DNA of 63,860 nucleotides from Rhizobium sp. Q54 (lineage in GTDB: Bacteria; Pseudomonadota; Alphaproteobacteria; SMXS01). Positions 43,968 to 53,980 of this stretch are shown in pieces. Below the pieces are notes generated by a model, which was given only the letters and a program-made list of their open reading frames with translations, ran no database searches and was not told the DNA's origin. Position 1 is the stretch's first letter, and each line of letters opens with the position of its first letter. The DNA lies in contig CAMDTB010000011.1 in assembly GCA_945907245.1 (NCBI GenBank), positions 1-63,860 of the forward strand. Reading direction: 5' to 3'. Both the position numbers and the translations under genes were made by a program.

Positions 43968-44788
43968 TGCGCCAGCAGCAGCGGCAGGTCCATGCTGCGG
44001 AGCAGGTCGCGGGTGACGCCGCCGAGGACGGTCTCGAACATGCGGGAATGGCCCCAGGCGCCGCAGACCAGCAGGTCTGCGCCGAAGTCGCGGGCCTCGA
44101 AAACCAGCGCGGCGGCGGCAGGCCCGTCGGTGTCCGTCGTGTGATCGGCTTCGGCCCGCACGCCGTGCCGGGCCAGATGCTGGGCGATCTCGGCGCCGGG
44201 AATATGGCGACTGTCCTCGTCGCCGACGGTCAGCACCTTCACGGCCTCGGCTTTCTCCAGGATCGGCAGGGCGTCGTTGAGCGCGCGCGTCGCCTCCTTG
44301 CTGCTGTTCCAGCCGATGATCACCCGTTTGCCGATCGATGGCCCCACACCGCGCCACGGCACCACCAGCACCGGTCTTCCGGCCGTCAGCACCAGGTCCC
44401 CGGACAGGCTGCTCGCCGGCCCGGCCGGCACATCGTCGCCGGTTCCCTGGGCCACGACGACGAGGTCGGTGTAGTGGGCATGCTGGGCGAACACCGCGCG
44501 GAGGTCGCCCTCGCGGTAGCGCCACTCGGCACGAATGCCCGTCGCCGCTTCGCGCGCCTTCACGCGCGCCTCGATCTCCCGGGCGGCCACGCGCGACTCA
44601 TCGATATAGCTCTCGGCTACGTTCGCGGGCACGTACGGGACGACGTAGGACGGGATCGGCATGTTGTCGACCACGCTGAGCGCGGTCAGGGACGCGCCGT
44701 GGGTCTCGGCCAGCGCAAATGCCACGTCTTCCGTCGACTGGCCTGCTGGTCCATCGAACGCATGAAACAGAATGTTCCGGATCGCCAT
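43964..44788 (-). CDS. Universal stress protein, two-domain
   Basis: A 274-residue UspA-family protein with two Usp domains in tandem. The first starts IRNILFHAFDGPAGQSTED and contains LVVVAQGTGDDVPAG. The second ends with the ATP-binding pattern GAWGHSRMFETVLGGVTRDLL (GxxG then GG(V/T)). Tandem Usp proteins bind nucleotides in stress or low-oxygen conditions. GGGGAGAGGG precedes the ATG. The gene is convergent with the Pat-type gene, sharing a CTAG overlap of stop codons. Confidence 0.88.
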   Translation of the reverse strand: MAIRNILFHAFDGPAGQSTEDVAFALAETHGASLTALSVVDNMPIPSYVVPYVPANVAESYIDESRVAAREIEARVKAREAATGIRAEWRYREGDLRAVFAQHAHYTDLVVVAQGTGDDVPAGPASSLSGDLVLTAGRPVLVVPWRGVGPSIGKRVIIGWNSSKEATRALNDALPILEKAEAVKVLTVGDEDSRHIPGAEIAQHLARHGVRAEADHTTDTDGPAAAALVFEARDFGADLLVCGAWGHSRMFETVLGGVTRDLLRSMDLPLLLAH

Positions 44789-44870
44789 GACCCTCTCCCC
44801 TGATAATGCGGTACCCGGACCGCAGTATAGGCATCATGGCGCGACGGCCCTAACAGGCAATTGATCCGGC

Positions 44871-45494
44871 TCAATAGCCGGGCTTGTTGCCCTGGGCAGC
44901 GGTCTTGCTGGCGATGGCGGCGATCAGGCCGTCGAAGCCCCGGCTGCGCAGCACGCCGGCGAATTCAGACCGGCGCAGCGCCACCTCGCTGACCCGCCCG
45001 CCCAGATAGAGGTCCGTTACCCGCCACGCGTCGCCTGTCTTGCGCATGACGTAGTCGATCGGGATCGAGGCCTCCTGCGGAATACGGACCTCGCTGTTGA
45101 CGATCACCGTGCCCGATGGACCCGGCCGCTCGCCGGTCACGGCCAGCGTCTGGCCGGTGAAGTTCTTGAACCGGCTGGCGTAGATGGCGCAGAGATACTG
45201 CCTGAACTTGCCCACATAAGTACTGCGCTGATCCTCGCTCCAGCTATCCCAGACGCTACGGCCGATGGCCATGGCGCTCTGCAGCTTCACGTCCATCTTC
45301 GTCTCGAGCACCGGGCAAAGCGCCTCGACCCGCTTCTCGAACGGCTGGCCGCTGGTCTCCTTCATGATTCCGAGCATGCCGGTCTGCAGGTCGTCGACGG
45401 CCGCCTGCGCCGATCCGGGCGTCAGCGTGGCCTCGGCATGGGCACCCGGCACGAACAAGGCCGCGATCAACAGCGCGGCGATAACGGATTTCAA
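44871..45494 (-). CDS. MlaC/Ttg2D-family periplasmic lipid carrier
   Basis: A 207-residue exported protein of the MlaC family. I chose a TTG start because AGGAGG sits eight bases before it; the next residues (LKSVIAALLIAALFVPGAHA) are a good signal peptide with an AHA cleavage site. The mature part has VDDLQTGMLGIMKETSG, FRQYLCAIYASRFKNFTG and the KTGDAWRVTDLYLGGRV strand. MlaC carries phospholipids between outer- and inner-membrane Mla complexes; the related HpnM acts with hopanoids. No mla genes are adjacent, so either role is possible. Confidence 0.85.
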   Translation of the reverse strand: MKSVIAALLIAALFVPGAHAEATLTPGSAQAAVDDLQTGMLGIMKETSGQPFEKRVEALCPVLETKMDVKLQSAMAIGRSVWDSWSEDQRSTYVGKFRQYLCAIYASRFKNFTGQTLAVTGERPGPSGTVIVNSEVRIPQEASIPIDYVMRKTGDAWRVTDLYLGGRVSEVALRRSEFAGVLRSRGFDGLIAAIASKTAAQGNKPGY

Positions 45495-45576
45495 CCGGGT
45501 GGCCTCCTGAGCATGGGCGGCGCGGCGGCGTCGCCGCACGGAATATAGGGTCAGGCGACCGTCATCGCAAAGGCCG

Positions 45577-46344
45577 TTACGCCTCGAACTGCTCGGCCAG
45601 AATGCGCTCGGCGAGGTTGTGGCCGGGGTCGTAGAGCAAGCGAAGGGTCAGGTTGCGGTCCTCCTGTACTTCGACCCGCGACACGTCGCGCACCTCGAGA
45701 TTGTCGGCTGTGGCGCTGACCGGCCTTTCCCCGGGATCGTCGACGATGAACTCCACATGCGCGTCGTGTGGCAGCAGCGCGCCGCGCCAGCGGCGCGGGC
45801 GGAAGGCGCTGATCGGCGTCAGGCACAGGATATCGGAATCGATCGGTACGATGGGACCATGGGCCGAAAGATTATAGGCGGTGCTGCCGGCAGGCGTGGC
45901 GACCAGCACGCCGTCGCACACCAGCTCGGCCATGCGCGGCTTGCCGTCGATATGGATGGCCAGCTTGGCCGCCTGGTAGGTCTGGCGCAGCAGCGAGACC
46001 TCGTTGATGGCGAGCGCCTCGGTGAACGTGCCGTCGATGGCGTGCGCCCGCATCCGCAGTGGGTGCAGTTCGACCAGCTCGGCCGCCTCGATGCGCTCCA
46101 GCAGACCGTCCTCGACATAGTCGTTCATCAGGAAGCCCAGCGATCCGGCGTTCATGCCGTAGACCGGCAGGCCGTGCTCGAGCACGCTGTGCAGCGTGCG
46201 CAGCATGAAGCCGTCGCCGCCGAGCGCGACGATGACGTCCGCCTCCGGCAACGGCACGCTGTTATAGCGCGCCGACAGCGACCGCAGGATGGCCTGCGCC
46301 TTGGGCGTGGGGTTGGCGGCGAACGCGATGCGGAGTTGCGGCAT
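45577..46344 (-). CDS. nadK: NAD kinase
   Basis: A 255-residue ATP-NAD kinase making NADP. It has the GGDG motif ([16 protein letters not shown]) near residue 42, the [11 protein letters not shown] loop, the INEVSLLR segment and [18 protein letters not shown], the substrate-binding loop. Length is normal for the bacterial class. It reads [11 protein letters not shown] from the ATG. No neighbour is known to share its regulation; moaA precedes it on the same strand with a 40-bp gap. Confidence 0.96.
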   Translation of the reverse strand: MPQLRIAFAANPTPKAQAILRSLSARYNSVPLPEADVIVALGGDGFMLRTLHSVLEHGLPVYGMNAGSLGFLMNDYVEDGLLERIEAAELVELHPLRMRAHAIDGTFTEALAINEVSLLRQTYQAAKLAIHIDGKPRMAELVCDGVLVATPAGSTAYNLSAHGPIVPIDSDILCLTPISAFRPRRWRGALLPHDAHVEFIVDDPGERPVSATADNLEVRDVSRVEVQEDRNLTLRLLYDPGHNLAERILAEQFEA

Positions 46345-46384
46345 GGGCCCCTTGCATAACGGGATTGGCGGACGGCGGGTAGGA

Positions 46385-47374
46385 CTAGCCGCCCGTCACG
46401 CTCATATGGCGCGATACGGCCGGCGTCTGGCGGCGCCGGTCTATCACGAAATCATGACCTTTCGGTTTCCGTCCGATCGCCTCGTCGATGGCGTCGTTGA
46501 GAGCCGTGTTGTCGGCATCGGCGCGCAGGGCGGCGCGCAGGTCGGCAGAATCATCCTGGCCCAGGCACATGTAGAGCATGCCGGTGCAGGTCACCCGCAC
46601 CCGGTTGCAGGATTCGCAGAAATTGTGGGTGAGCGGCGTGATGAAACCCACGCGCTGGCCGGTTTCGGCAAGCGTCACGTAGCGGGCGGGACCGCCGGTG
46701 GCGTGGCTCGAGTCCAGCATGGTATAACGTCGGCCGATCTGCGCCTTGACCAGCGACAGCGGCAGGTAGTTGTCGACACGGGCGACGTCCACCTCGCCCA
46801 GCGGCATGGTCTCGATGAAGGTCAGGTCGAAGCCTTCCTGGCCGGCCCAGCCGATCAGATCGAACACTTCGCCGTCATTCACGTCGCGCAGCGCCACCGT
46901 GTTGATCTTGATCTGCAGCCCGGCATCTTTCGCCGCACGCAGGCCTTCCTGGACCTGGTCCAGCTTGCCCCAGCGGGTGATCCGGGTGAATTTTTCCGGG
47001 TCCAGCGTGTCGACCGAGACGTTGATCCGCTTCACGCCGGCATCGACCAGCTCGCCGGCGTATTTCGCGAGCTGGCTGCCATTGGTGGTCAGGGTCAGCT
47101 CGTCGAGCGCCCCGGTGCGCAAATGCCGGCCCAGCGATCGGATCAGGGTCATGATGTCGCGCCGCACCAGTGGCTCGCCGCCGGTCAGCCGCAGCTTGCG
47201 CACGCCCTTGCCGATGAACGCGGTGCACAGCCGGTCCAGCTCCTCCAGCGACAGCACATCCGACTTGGGCAGGAACGTCATGTCCTCGGCCATGCAGTAG
47301 ACACAGCGGAAGTCGCAACGGTCGGTCACCGATACGCGGAGATAGCTGATATGCCGCCCGAAGGGGTCGATCAC
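46385..47374 (-). CDS. moaA: GTP 3',8-cyclase MoaA
   Basis: A 329-residue radical SAM enzyme making the first intermediate of the molybdenum cofactor from GTP. The N-terminal CDFRCVYC cluster motif is near residue 17, and the C-terminal cluster motif is [11 protein letters not shown] with a final C (CxxCx13C). The last two residues are Gly-Gly, needed for activity. It starts at GTG. It has no mo-gene neighbour here but is complete. A divergent GNAT gene follows upstream. Confidence 0.97.
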   Translation of the reverse strand: MIDPFGRHISYLRVSVTDRCDFRCVYCMAEDMTFLPKSDVLSLEELDRLCTAFIGKGVRKLRLTGGEPLVRRDIMTLIRSLGRHLRTGALDELTLTTNGSQLAKYAGELVDAGVKRINVSVDTLDPEKFTRITRWGKLDQVQEGLRAAKDAGLQIKINTVALRDVNDGEVFDLIGWAGQEGFDLTFIETMPLGEVDVARVDNYLPLSLVKAQIGRRYTMLDSSHATGGPARYVTLAETGQRVGFITPLTHNFCESCNRVRVTCTGMLYMCLGQDDSADLRAALRADADNTALNDAIDEAIGRKPKGHDFVIDRRRQTPAVSRHMSVTGG

Positions 47375-47456
47375 GGCCGGTTCCCTGTTCCCATCAAGGT
47401 TCCTTATATAGCAGGATACCGGCAGGATTTAAGGGCTTTCGGCGGGAGGGTTGCGC

Positions 47457-47951
47457 GTGGAGGTGAAGATTGAGGAGGCCTCGGCCGATGACCTGCCGGC
47501 GATCGCCGCCATCCTCAACCATTCGATCCTTAAAACCACGGCGGCGTGGTACGACGAGCCGTGCACGGATGAGTGGATGGCGGCTTGGTTCGAATTGAGG
47601 CGGGCGAAAGGCTGGCCTGTATTGGTTGCGCGCCGGGAGGGGCAGGTGGTCGGTTACGCGACCTATGGCGAGTTCCGGTCGCGCACCGGCTACCGCGACA
47701 CAATGGAGCACTCGGTGTATGTGGACGAGACGTTCCACCGCGGCGGCATCGGGCGCATGTTGCTGGTCGAACTGGTCGAACGCGCGCGGGGCAATGGCGT
47801 CCACGTGCTGGTCGGCGGAATCGCGGACGAGAACGCCGCCAGCATCGCGCTGCACCAGGCCCTCGGGTTCGTGGAGGTCGCGCGGATGCCGGAAGTGGGC
47901 CAGAAATTCGGAAGATGGCTGACATTGGTGTTCATGCAGAAGATTCTATAA
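47457..47951 (+). CDS. GNAT acetyltransferase, phosphinothricin-acetyltransferase-like
   Basis: A 164-residue GNAT of the PAT/YncA group, which N-acetylates small amino acid derivatives. The core reads IEEASADDLPAIAAILNHSI, AAWYDEPCTDEWMAAWF, then the acetyl-CoA loop HRGGIGRMLLVELVERARG (QxxGxG/A form) and ENAASIALHQALGFVEV. GTG at 47457 is chosen because GGGAGGG sits six bases upstream; a TTG two codons earlier is possible. It ends before the palindromic repeat at 47974. Confidence 0.88.
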   Translation: MEVKIEEASADDLPAIAAILNHSILKTTAAWYDEPCTDEWMAAWFELRRAKGWPVLVARREGQVVGYATYGEFRSRTGYRDTMEHSVYVDETFHRGGIGRMLLVELVERARGNGVHVLVGGIADENAASIALHQALGFVEVARMPEVGQKFGRWLTLVFMQKIL

Positions 47952-47973
47952 TCACCCTAAATCACTGCAATAT

Positions 47974-48046
47974 ATTGTCATCCCGGCGAAAGCCGGGACC
48001 CAATCGGGCCGTTGTTCTGGGTCCCGGCTTTCGCCGGGATGACAAT
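47974..48046. repeat. Palindromic repeat, second copy
   Basis: Perfect 29-bp arms (47974-48002 and 48018-48046) with a 15-base loop, with the same CCCGGCGAAAGCCGGG core as the element at 27541. It lies between two convergent genes and would form a terminator-like hairpin, followed by AAAAAA. Confidence 0.92.
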
Positions 48047-48070
48047 AAAAAAAGATGATTGGGCTGAGAC

Positions 48071-51000
48071 TCAAGCCGCCTTCGCGGCGATCCCCGCCAG
48101 CGCCTTCACCAGATCGAGCGCGCCGCGGACGCGCTTCTTGTCATCGGCCCAGTCGCGCATCAGCACCAGCGTGTGGTCGGGACGCAGCTTGGCGGTGCCG
48201 GACTGCTTCGACAGGAACTCCACCAGGCCGCCCGGATTGCTGAACGACGCTTTGTGGAAGCTGACCGTGGCGCCGCGCGGCCCGGCGTCCAGCTTGGCGA
48301 CGCCGGCCTGCTGGCAGAGCTGTTTGATGGAGACGATCTTCAGCAGGCTTTCCACTTCGGCGGGCAGGCTGCCGAAGCGGTCGATCATCTCGCCTGCCAG
48401 GCTTTCGATCTCCTCGGCCGTTCTGAGTTGGGCGATGCGGCGGTAGAGGCCAAGCCGGATCCCCAGATCGGCCACGTAGTTTTCCGGGATCAGCACCGCG
48501 GTGCCCAGATTGACCGCCGCCGACCATTCCTCGTCGAATGTCACGTCGCCGGTCTGGTCGGACCTGGCGCGGGCGACGGCTTCCTCAAGCAGGTGCTGGT
48601 AGAGCTCGACGCCGACTTCCTTGATGTGGCCGGACTGTTCCTCGCCCAGCAAATTGCCGGCGCCGCGGATATCGAGATCGTGGCTCGCCAGGGTAAACCC
48701 CGCGCCGAGTTCATCGAGTGACTGCAATACCTTGAGGCGCTTTTCTGCGCCTTTGGTCAAGGTTTTGCCCGGCGGCACGGTCAGGTACGCATAGGCGCGC
48801 AGCTTGGACCGGCCGATACGGCCGCGTAGCTGGTAAAGCTGCGCCAGGCCGAACTGGTCGGCGCGGTGGATGATCATGGTGTTGACGGTCGGGATATCGA
48901 TGCCGGATTCGATGATCGTCGTGGACAGAAGCACGTCGAACCGGTTGTCGTAGAACGCGTTCATCACGTCCTCGAGCTGCTCGCCTCCCATCTGACCGTG
49001 GGCGACGGCGAACTTCACCTCGGGCACTTCCTCCCTCAGGAACTTCTCGATCTCGGCCAGGTCGGCGATGCGCGGGCAGACATAGTAGGACTGGCCGCCG
49101 CGGTAATGCTCGCGCAGCAGCGCCTCGCGCACGGAGAGCGGATCCATCGGCATGACGAAGGTGCGCACCGCCAGCCTGTCGACCGGTGGCGTGGCGATGA
49201 TGCTCAGGCCACGCAGGCCGCTCATGGCGAGCTGCAGGGTGCGCGGGATAGGCGTGGCCGTCAGGGTCAGCACGTGCACGTCCTCGCGCAGCGACTTCAA
49301 CCGTTCCTTGTGGCGCACGCCAAAATGCTGCTCCTCGTCGATAACAAGCAGCCCCAGGTCTTTGAATTTGATGCCTTTTCCCAAGAGCGCATGAGTGCCG
49401 ATGACGATATCGACATGGCCACTGGTCAGATTCTCCTTCACCAGCTTGGCTTCCCTGGCGCTGACCAGCCGAGACAGCTGCTCGATCCGCACCGGCAGGC
49501 CGGCGAAGCGCTCGGTGAACGACTTGAAGTGCTGGCGCACCAGCAGCGTGGTCGGCGCGATCACCGCCACCTGGCGGCCATCCAGCGCAGCGATAAAGGC
49601 GCTGCGAAGGGCGACCTCGGTCTTGCCGAAGCCCACGTCGCCGCAGACCAGCCGGTCCATGGGCTTGCCCTCGACCAGGTCGTGGACCACGTCGTCGATG
49701 GCGCGGAGCTGGTCGTCGGTTTCCTGATAGGGAAAACGGGCGCAGAACTCGTCATAGAGGCCTTGCGGTGGCAGCAGCTTGGGGGCCACGCGCAGCTCGC
49801 GCAGGGCGGCCACCTTCATCAGCTCGTCGGCCATGTCCTTAAGGCGCTGCTTCAGCGCCGCCTTGCGACTCTGCCAGGCCTGGCCGCCCAGCCTGTCGAG
49901 CTGGACGATGGCATCCTCGGAGCCGTAGCGCGACAGCACGTCGATGTTCTCGACCGGCACGAACAGCTTGTCGCCGCCGGCATAGACGATCATCACGCAG
50001 TCGTGCGGCGCGCCAGAGACGTCGATGGTCTTGAGGCCCTCGTAGCGGCCGATGCCGTGGTCGAGATGCACCACGTAGTCGCCTTCGTTGAGCGACGATG
50101 CCTCGGCGATGAAGTTCTCGGCTCGGCGCGACCGCTTCGGCTTGCGGATCAGCCGGTCGCCCAGGATGTCCTGCTCGGTGACCAGCGCCAGGTCGGCGGT
50201 CTCGAAGCCGTGCTCCAGCCGCAGCACCGCGAGGCCGGCGAAGTTCTTCGGCAGGCTTGCGACCTCGGACCAATGGTCGATCCGCTTGCTGGCGGTCATG
50301 CCATGGTCGGCCATCACCAGGCCAAGCCGTTCGCGCGAGCCTTCAGAATAGGAGGCGATCAGCACCCGCTTGCCTTCGCCCACCAGCTCGATCAGGTGCT
50401 GGCGCAGCGCGTCGTAGACGTTGACCTCGCGCAAATTGCGCTCGGGCGCGAAATCGCGGCCGCGGCGCGCACCGTAGTCGACGACATGCGCCGCTTCCGG
50501 CAGCTGGTAGGCGCTGAACGCCCGGGCGTCCTGCTGCTCCAGCCGTTGGTTCCATTCGTCGGCGGTCAGATAGAGCCGGTCGGGCGGCAGCGGATGATAC
50601 CGGGTCTCGCCGCGCATCTGGGCCTGCTCGCTGCGCGCCTTGTAGTAGTCGTCGACCATCTCGCGCCGCGAGGTGAAGGACTCGTCCGCGAGGTGATCGA
50701 GGCTGACGAAGGCGTCGGGCAGATAGTCGAACACGGTGTCGAGGCGCTCGTAGAACAGCGGCAGCCAGTGTTCCATGCCCTGGTATTTCCGGCCTTCGCT
50801 GACCGCCTCGTAGAGCGGATCGCCGCCGGTCACGGCGCCGAACATCTCGCGGTAGCCGGCGCGGAAGCGAACGATGGAGGCCTCGTCGAGCGGCGCCTCG
50901 CTCACCGGCACCAGCCGGAAGCGCTTGTCCTTGCCGGTGGTCAGCTGGTTCAGCGGGTCGAAGCGGCGGATGCCGTCGAGCGTGTCGCCGAAGAAGTCGA

Positions 51001-51553
51001 GACGGATCGGTTCGTCGGCGCCGGCCGGGAAGATGTCGACCAGGCCGCCCCGCACCGCGAACTCGCCGGCCTCGCTGACCGTGCTGGAGCGGACATAGCC
51101 GTTCTCGGTCAGGAACTTCACCAGGTCGTCGCTCTTCACCGTATCGCCGAGTCGGGCGATGAAGCTGTTCCGGCGCAGCACGTTGCGCGGCGGCAGGCGC
51201 TGGCCGGCGGCGTTCACCGTGGTCAGGACCACGCGCCCCTTCGCCGACGGTCCGGCCAGCAGCGAAAGCGTCTCCATCCGCCGGGCGCACAGCACCGGAT
51301 TAGGCGAGATGCGGTCATAGGGCAGGCAGTCCCAGGCGGGCAGGGAGACGATCTCGATCTCAGGCGCGAAGAACTCCAGCGCGTCGGCAAGCGCGGCCAG
51401 CCGCCCGTCGTCGCGGGCGACATGCAGCACGCCGCCCAGCACGCCCTCGGCGCCGCGGGCGCGCGCTACCTCGGCGATGATCAGGGCGTCGGCGCCTTCC
51501 GGGACGCCGCAGAGCGTCAGCCGGCCCGCCATTTCGAGAACGCGTGGGTTCAC
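48071..51553 (-). CDS. mfd: Transcription-repair coupling factor Mfd
   Basis: A 1160-residue translocase that removes stalled RNA polymerase and recruits UvrA, close to the usual 1150. The UvrB-homology region is N-terminal (VVLTTVNAAGQRLPPRNVL), the polymerase-interacting domain includes VHLDHGIGRYEGL, and the helicase half has Walker A GDVGFGKTEVALRSAF, the DEEQHFGVRHKERLK box, TATPIPRTLQLAMSGLRGLS and QLRGRIGRSKLRAYAY. It starts at GTG, overlapping the sdhE stop (GTGA). Confidence 0.97.
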   Translation of the reverse strand: MNPRVLEMAGRLTLCGVPEGADALIIAEVARARGAEGVLGGVLHVARDDGRLAALADALEFFAPEIEIVSLPAWDCLPYDRISPNPVLCARRMETLSLLAGPSAKGRVVLTTVNAAGQRLPPRNVLRRNSFIARLGDTVKSDDLVKFLTENGYVRSSTVSEAGEFAVRGGLVDIFPAGADEPIRLDFFGDTLDGIRRFDPLNQLTTGKDKRFRLVPVSEAPLDEASIVRFRAGYREMFGAVTGGDPLYEAVSEGRKYQGMEHWLPLFYERLDTVFDYLPDAFVSLDHLADESFTSRREMVDDYYKARSEQAQMRGETRYHPLPPDRLYLTADEWNQRLEQQDARAFSAYQLPEAAHVVDYGARRGRDFAPERNLREVNVYDALRQHLIELVGEGKRVLIASYSEGSRERLGLVMADHGMTASKRIDHWSEVASLPKNFAGLAVLRLEHGFETADLALVTEQDILGDRLIRKPKRSRRAENFIAEASSLNEGDYVVHLDHGIGRYEGLKTIDVSGAPHDCVMIVYAGGDKLFVPVENIDVLSRYGSEDAIVQLDRLGGQAWQSRKAALKQRLKDMADELMKVAALRELRVAPKLLPPQGLYDEFCARFPYQETDDQLRAIDDVVHDLVEGKPMDRLVCGDVGFGKTEVALRSAFIAALDGRQVAVIAPTTLLVRQHFKSFTERFAGLPVRIEQLSRLVSAREAKLVKENLTSGHVDIVIGTHALLGKGIKFKDLGLLVIDEEQHFGVRHKERLKSLREDVHVLTLTATPIPRTLQLAMSGLRGLSIIATPPVDRLAVRTFVMPMDPLSVREALLREHYRGGQSYYVCPRIADLAEIEKFLREEVPEVKFAVAHGQMGGEQLEDVMNAFYDNRFDVLLSTTIIESGIDIPTVNTMIIHRADQFGLAQLYQLRGRIGRSKLRAYAYLTVPPGKTLTKGAEKRLKVLQSLDELGAGFTLASHDLDIRGAGNLLGEEQSGHIKEVGVELYQHLLEEAVARARSDQTGDVTFDEEWSAAVNLGTAVLIPENYVADLGIRLGLYRRIAQLRTAEEIESLAGEMIDRFGSLPAEVESLLKIVSIKQLCQQAGVAKLDAGPRGATVSFHKASFSNPGGLVEFLSKQSGTAKLRPDHTLVLMRDWADDKKRVRGALDLVKALAGIAAKAA

Positions 51554-51825
51554 CGAAGTCCCTCGACGGTGAAATCGAATGCCTGCAGTAAATCCATCAC
51601 CCTGGTTCGGTGTTCCTCGGGAACCGGATCACGGCCGATCACCCAGCCATAGACGTCAAGGTCCTGCTCCTCGAGCAGTGCCGAGAACTGGTCCAGCTCG
51701 ACGGCGCCGAACTGCTGCAGATAGGCGTCCGCGAACCGGCCCATCATCAGGTCGGCTTCCTTGGTCCCACGGTGCCAGGCACGGAAACGCAATTTCTTGC
51801 GCGTAACGTCGAGGGTTTCGGTCAT
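51550..51825 (-). CDS. sdhE: FAD assembly factor SdhE
   Basis: A 91-residue helical protein that helps attach FAD to succinate dehydrogenase. The RGxxE motif is present in HRGTKEADLMMGRFADAY, followed by LDQFSALLEEQDLDVYGWVIG. AGGGAG precedes the ATG. Its stop overlaps the mfd start by 4 bp. It is divergent from recG over about 70 bp. Confidence 0.93.
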   Translation of the reverse strand: MTETLDVTRKKLRFRAWHRGTKEADLMMGRFADAYLQQFGAVELDQFSALLEEQDLDVYGWVIGRDPVPEEHRTRVMDLLQAFDFTVEGLR

Positions 51826-51895
51826 GACGCTCGCTCCCTTCGCGGCCCCCGATATAATGTCTCCGCACCCGTCTGTCAGCACCCGGAAGGCTGCC

Positions 51896-53980
51896 TTGCG
51901 TCCCGAGGTCCTGTTTCCCCTGTTCAAACCTGTCACGTCGATCTCCGGCGTGGGCCCGCGCATGGCCAAGCTGGTTGAGAAGGTGGCGGGCGACAAGGTC
52001 ATCGACCTGTGCTGGCATCTGCCCACCGGCCTGATCGACCGGCGTTTCTCGCCCAAGGTCGCCGAGGCGCCCGTCGGGCAGGTGGTGACCCTGACCGTGC
52101 AGGTGGACCGGCATGAAAGGCCGGGGAATTCGCGCAGCCCTTACCGCGTGCTGTGCAGCGACGACACCGGATTCATCGCCCTGGTGTTCTTCAGCGCCCG
52201 CGACGACTACCTGCGCAGGATTTTGCCGGAAGGCGCCGTGCGCGTCGTCAGCGGCACCGTCGAGGAATTCAACGGCGGGCGGCAGATGAACCATCCGGAC
52301 TACATCGTCGGCCCCGAGGAAAAGGCCGCCATCCAGATCGTCGAGCCGGTCTATCCGCTGACCGCCGGCCTGTCGCCCAAGATCCTCACCAAGGCGGTCC
52401 GCGCCGGTCTGCTCACCGCGCCGACATTGCCGGAATGGCTCGACAAGCCAACGCTGTCGCGTGGGAACTGGCCGGCATGGTCTGACGCTCTGAGAACGGC
52501 GCACAGCCCGGAAGCAACGTCCGACCTCGATCCGAACGGCGGGCCGCGCCAGCGCCTCGCCTATGACGAGCTGCTCGCCAATCAGCTGGCGCTTGCGCTG
52601 GTGCGCACCCGCATGCGGCGCGCCAGGGGCAGGCCCCTGAAAGGGACCGGCGAACTGCGCGCGCAGCTCGCCACGCTGCTTCCCTATCAACTGACCGGCG
52701 CGCAGAAGACCGCCATCGGAGAAATCCTCGCCGACATGGCCGTACCCGACCGCATGCTGCGGCTGCTGCAGGGCGATGTCGGCAGCGGCAAGACGGTCGT
52801 CGCGTTGCACGCCATGCTGACGGCGGTCGAGGACGGCGCCCAGGCCGCCCTGCTGGCGCCCACCGAAATCCTCGCCCGTCAGCACTATGAGACCATCCGG
52901 CATCTGGCCGCGCCGCTCGGAGTCGAGGTCCGGCTGCTCACCGGCCGAGACAAGGGAAGGGCGCGGGACGCGCTGCTCGCGGACCTGGCGTCGGGCGCGG
53001 TGCAGATGATCGTCGGCACCCACGCGCTGCTGCAGGAGGATGTGGCCTATCACGACCTCGCCGTCGCGGTGATCGACGAGCAGCACCGCTTCGGCGTCCA
53101 CCAGCGTCTGACGCTGTCCGCCAAGGGCGGAGGCCCGGTCGACGTGCTGGTGATGACCGCGACGCCGATCCCGCGCACGCTCACCCTCACGACCTACGGC
53201 GACATGGACGTGTCGCGCCTGACCGAGAAGCCGCCGGGACGCATGCCCATCGACACCCGCGCCATGCCGTCCACGCGCCTCGACGAGGTTGTCGCCGGGC
53301 TGCACCGTGCCGTCGAGCGCGGCGCGCAGGCCTATTGGGTGTGCCCTCTGGTCGAGGAGTCCGAGGTTCTCGACGTGGCCGCCGCCGAGCAGCGCTATGC
53401 CGCGTTGCAGCGCGAGTTCGGCGACCGCGTCGGTCTGCTCCACGGCCGGATGAAGTCGGCCGAGAAGGACGCGGTGATGGAGCGCTTCGCCGCCGGCGCG
53501 CAGGCCATCCTGGTGGCGACCACCGTCATCGAGGTCGGCGTCGACGTGCCCAATGCCAGCATCATGGTGATCGAACATGCCGAGCGCTTTGGCCTCGCCC
53601 AGCTGCACCAGCTTCGCGGCCGGGTCGGGCGCGGCACGGCACGCTCGTCCTGCATTCTGCTCTATGGGTCGCCGTTGTCCGACACCGCGCAACAGCGCCT
53701 GAAGGTGATCCGCGACACCGACGACAGCTTCGTGATCGCCGAGGAGGATCTGCGGCTGCGCGGCGCGGGTGAATTGCTGGGCACGAAGCAAAGCGGCCTG
53801 CCCGAGTTCCGGCTGGCCGACCTGGAAGTGCATGGCGATCTGCTGCGCCTCGCGCGCGAGGACGCCGTGGCGATCCTGCGCGGCGACCCGGAACTGAAGT
53901 CAGCGCGAGGAGAGGCGCTGCGTGTTCTGCTCTATCTGTTCGAGCGTGACGCGGCGATCCGGTACCTGACCTCCGGCTAA
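51896..53980 (+). CDS. recG: ATP-dependent DNA helicase RecG
   Basis: A 694-residue RecG (E. coli 693) that rescues stalled replication forks. The wedge/OB region is in SISGVGPRMAKLVEKV and SPYRVLCSDDTGFIALVFF; helicase motifs follow: Walker A GDVGSGKTVVALHAM, VIDEQHRFGVHQRLTLS, TATPIPRTLTLT and HQLRGRVGRGTARSSC. I chose TTG at 51896 because GGAAGG stands five bases before it and homologues start with the matching RPEVL; an in-frame ATG at 51857 is less likely. Its end overlaps the convergent OpgC-like gene by 81 bp. Confidence 0.95.
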   Translation: MRPEVLFPLFKPVTSISGVGPRMAKLVEKVAGDKVIDLCWHLPTGLIDRRFSPKVAEAPVGQVVTLTVQVDRHERPGNSRSPYRVLCSDDTGFIALVFFSARDDYLRRILPEGAVRVVSGTVEEFNGGRQMNHPDYIVGPEEKAAIQIVEPVYPLTAGLSPKILTKAVRAGLLTAPTLPEWLDKPTLSRGNWPAWSDALRTAHSPEATSDLDPNGGPRQRLAYDELLANQLALALVRTRMRRARGRPLKGTGELRAQLATLLPYQLTGAQKTAIGEILADMAVPDRMLRLLQGDVGSGKTVVALHAMLTAVEDGAQAALLAPTEILARQHYETIRHLAAPLGVEVRLLTGRDKGRARDALLADLASGAVQMIVGTHALLQEDVAYHDLAVAVIDEQHRFGVHQRLTLSAKGGGPVDVLVMTATPIPRTLTLTTYGDMDVSRLTEKPPGRMPIDTRAMPSTRLDEVVAGLHRAVERGAQAYWVCPLVEESEVLDVAAAEQRYAALQREFGDRVGLLHGRMKSAEKDAVMERFAAGAQAILVATTVIEVGVDVPNASIMVIEHAERFGLAQLHQLRGRVGRGTARSSCILLYGSPLSDTAQQRLKVIRDTDDSFVIAEEDLRLRGAGELLGTKQSGLPEFRLADLEVHGDLLRLAREDAVAILRGDPELKSARGEALRVLLYLFERDAAIRYLTSG

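Noticed and set aside
44871-45494. Calling the MlaC-like gene hpnM.
   Set aside because: The two families are close and no hopanoid or mla gene is adjacent; the family name is safer than hpnM.
48866-51652. A 928-residue open frame on the plus strand, opposite mfd.
   Set aside because: It is antisense to a clear mfd gene and made of Arg/Gly/His/Ala-rich noise from high GC codon bias; no binding site or motif.
51656-53833. A 725-residue open frame on the minus strand, opposite recG.
   Set aside because: It mirrors recG codon periodicity and has no protein motif; recG motifs are all intact on the plus strand.
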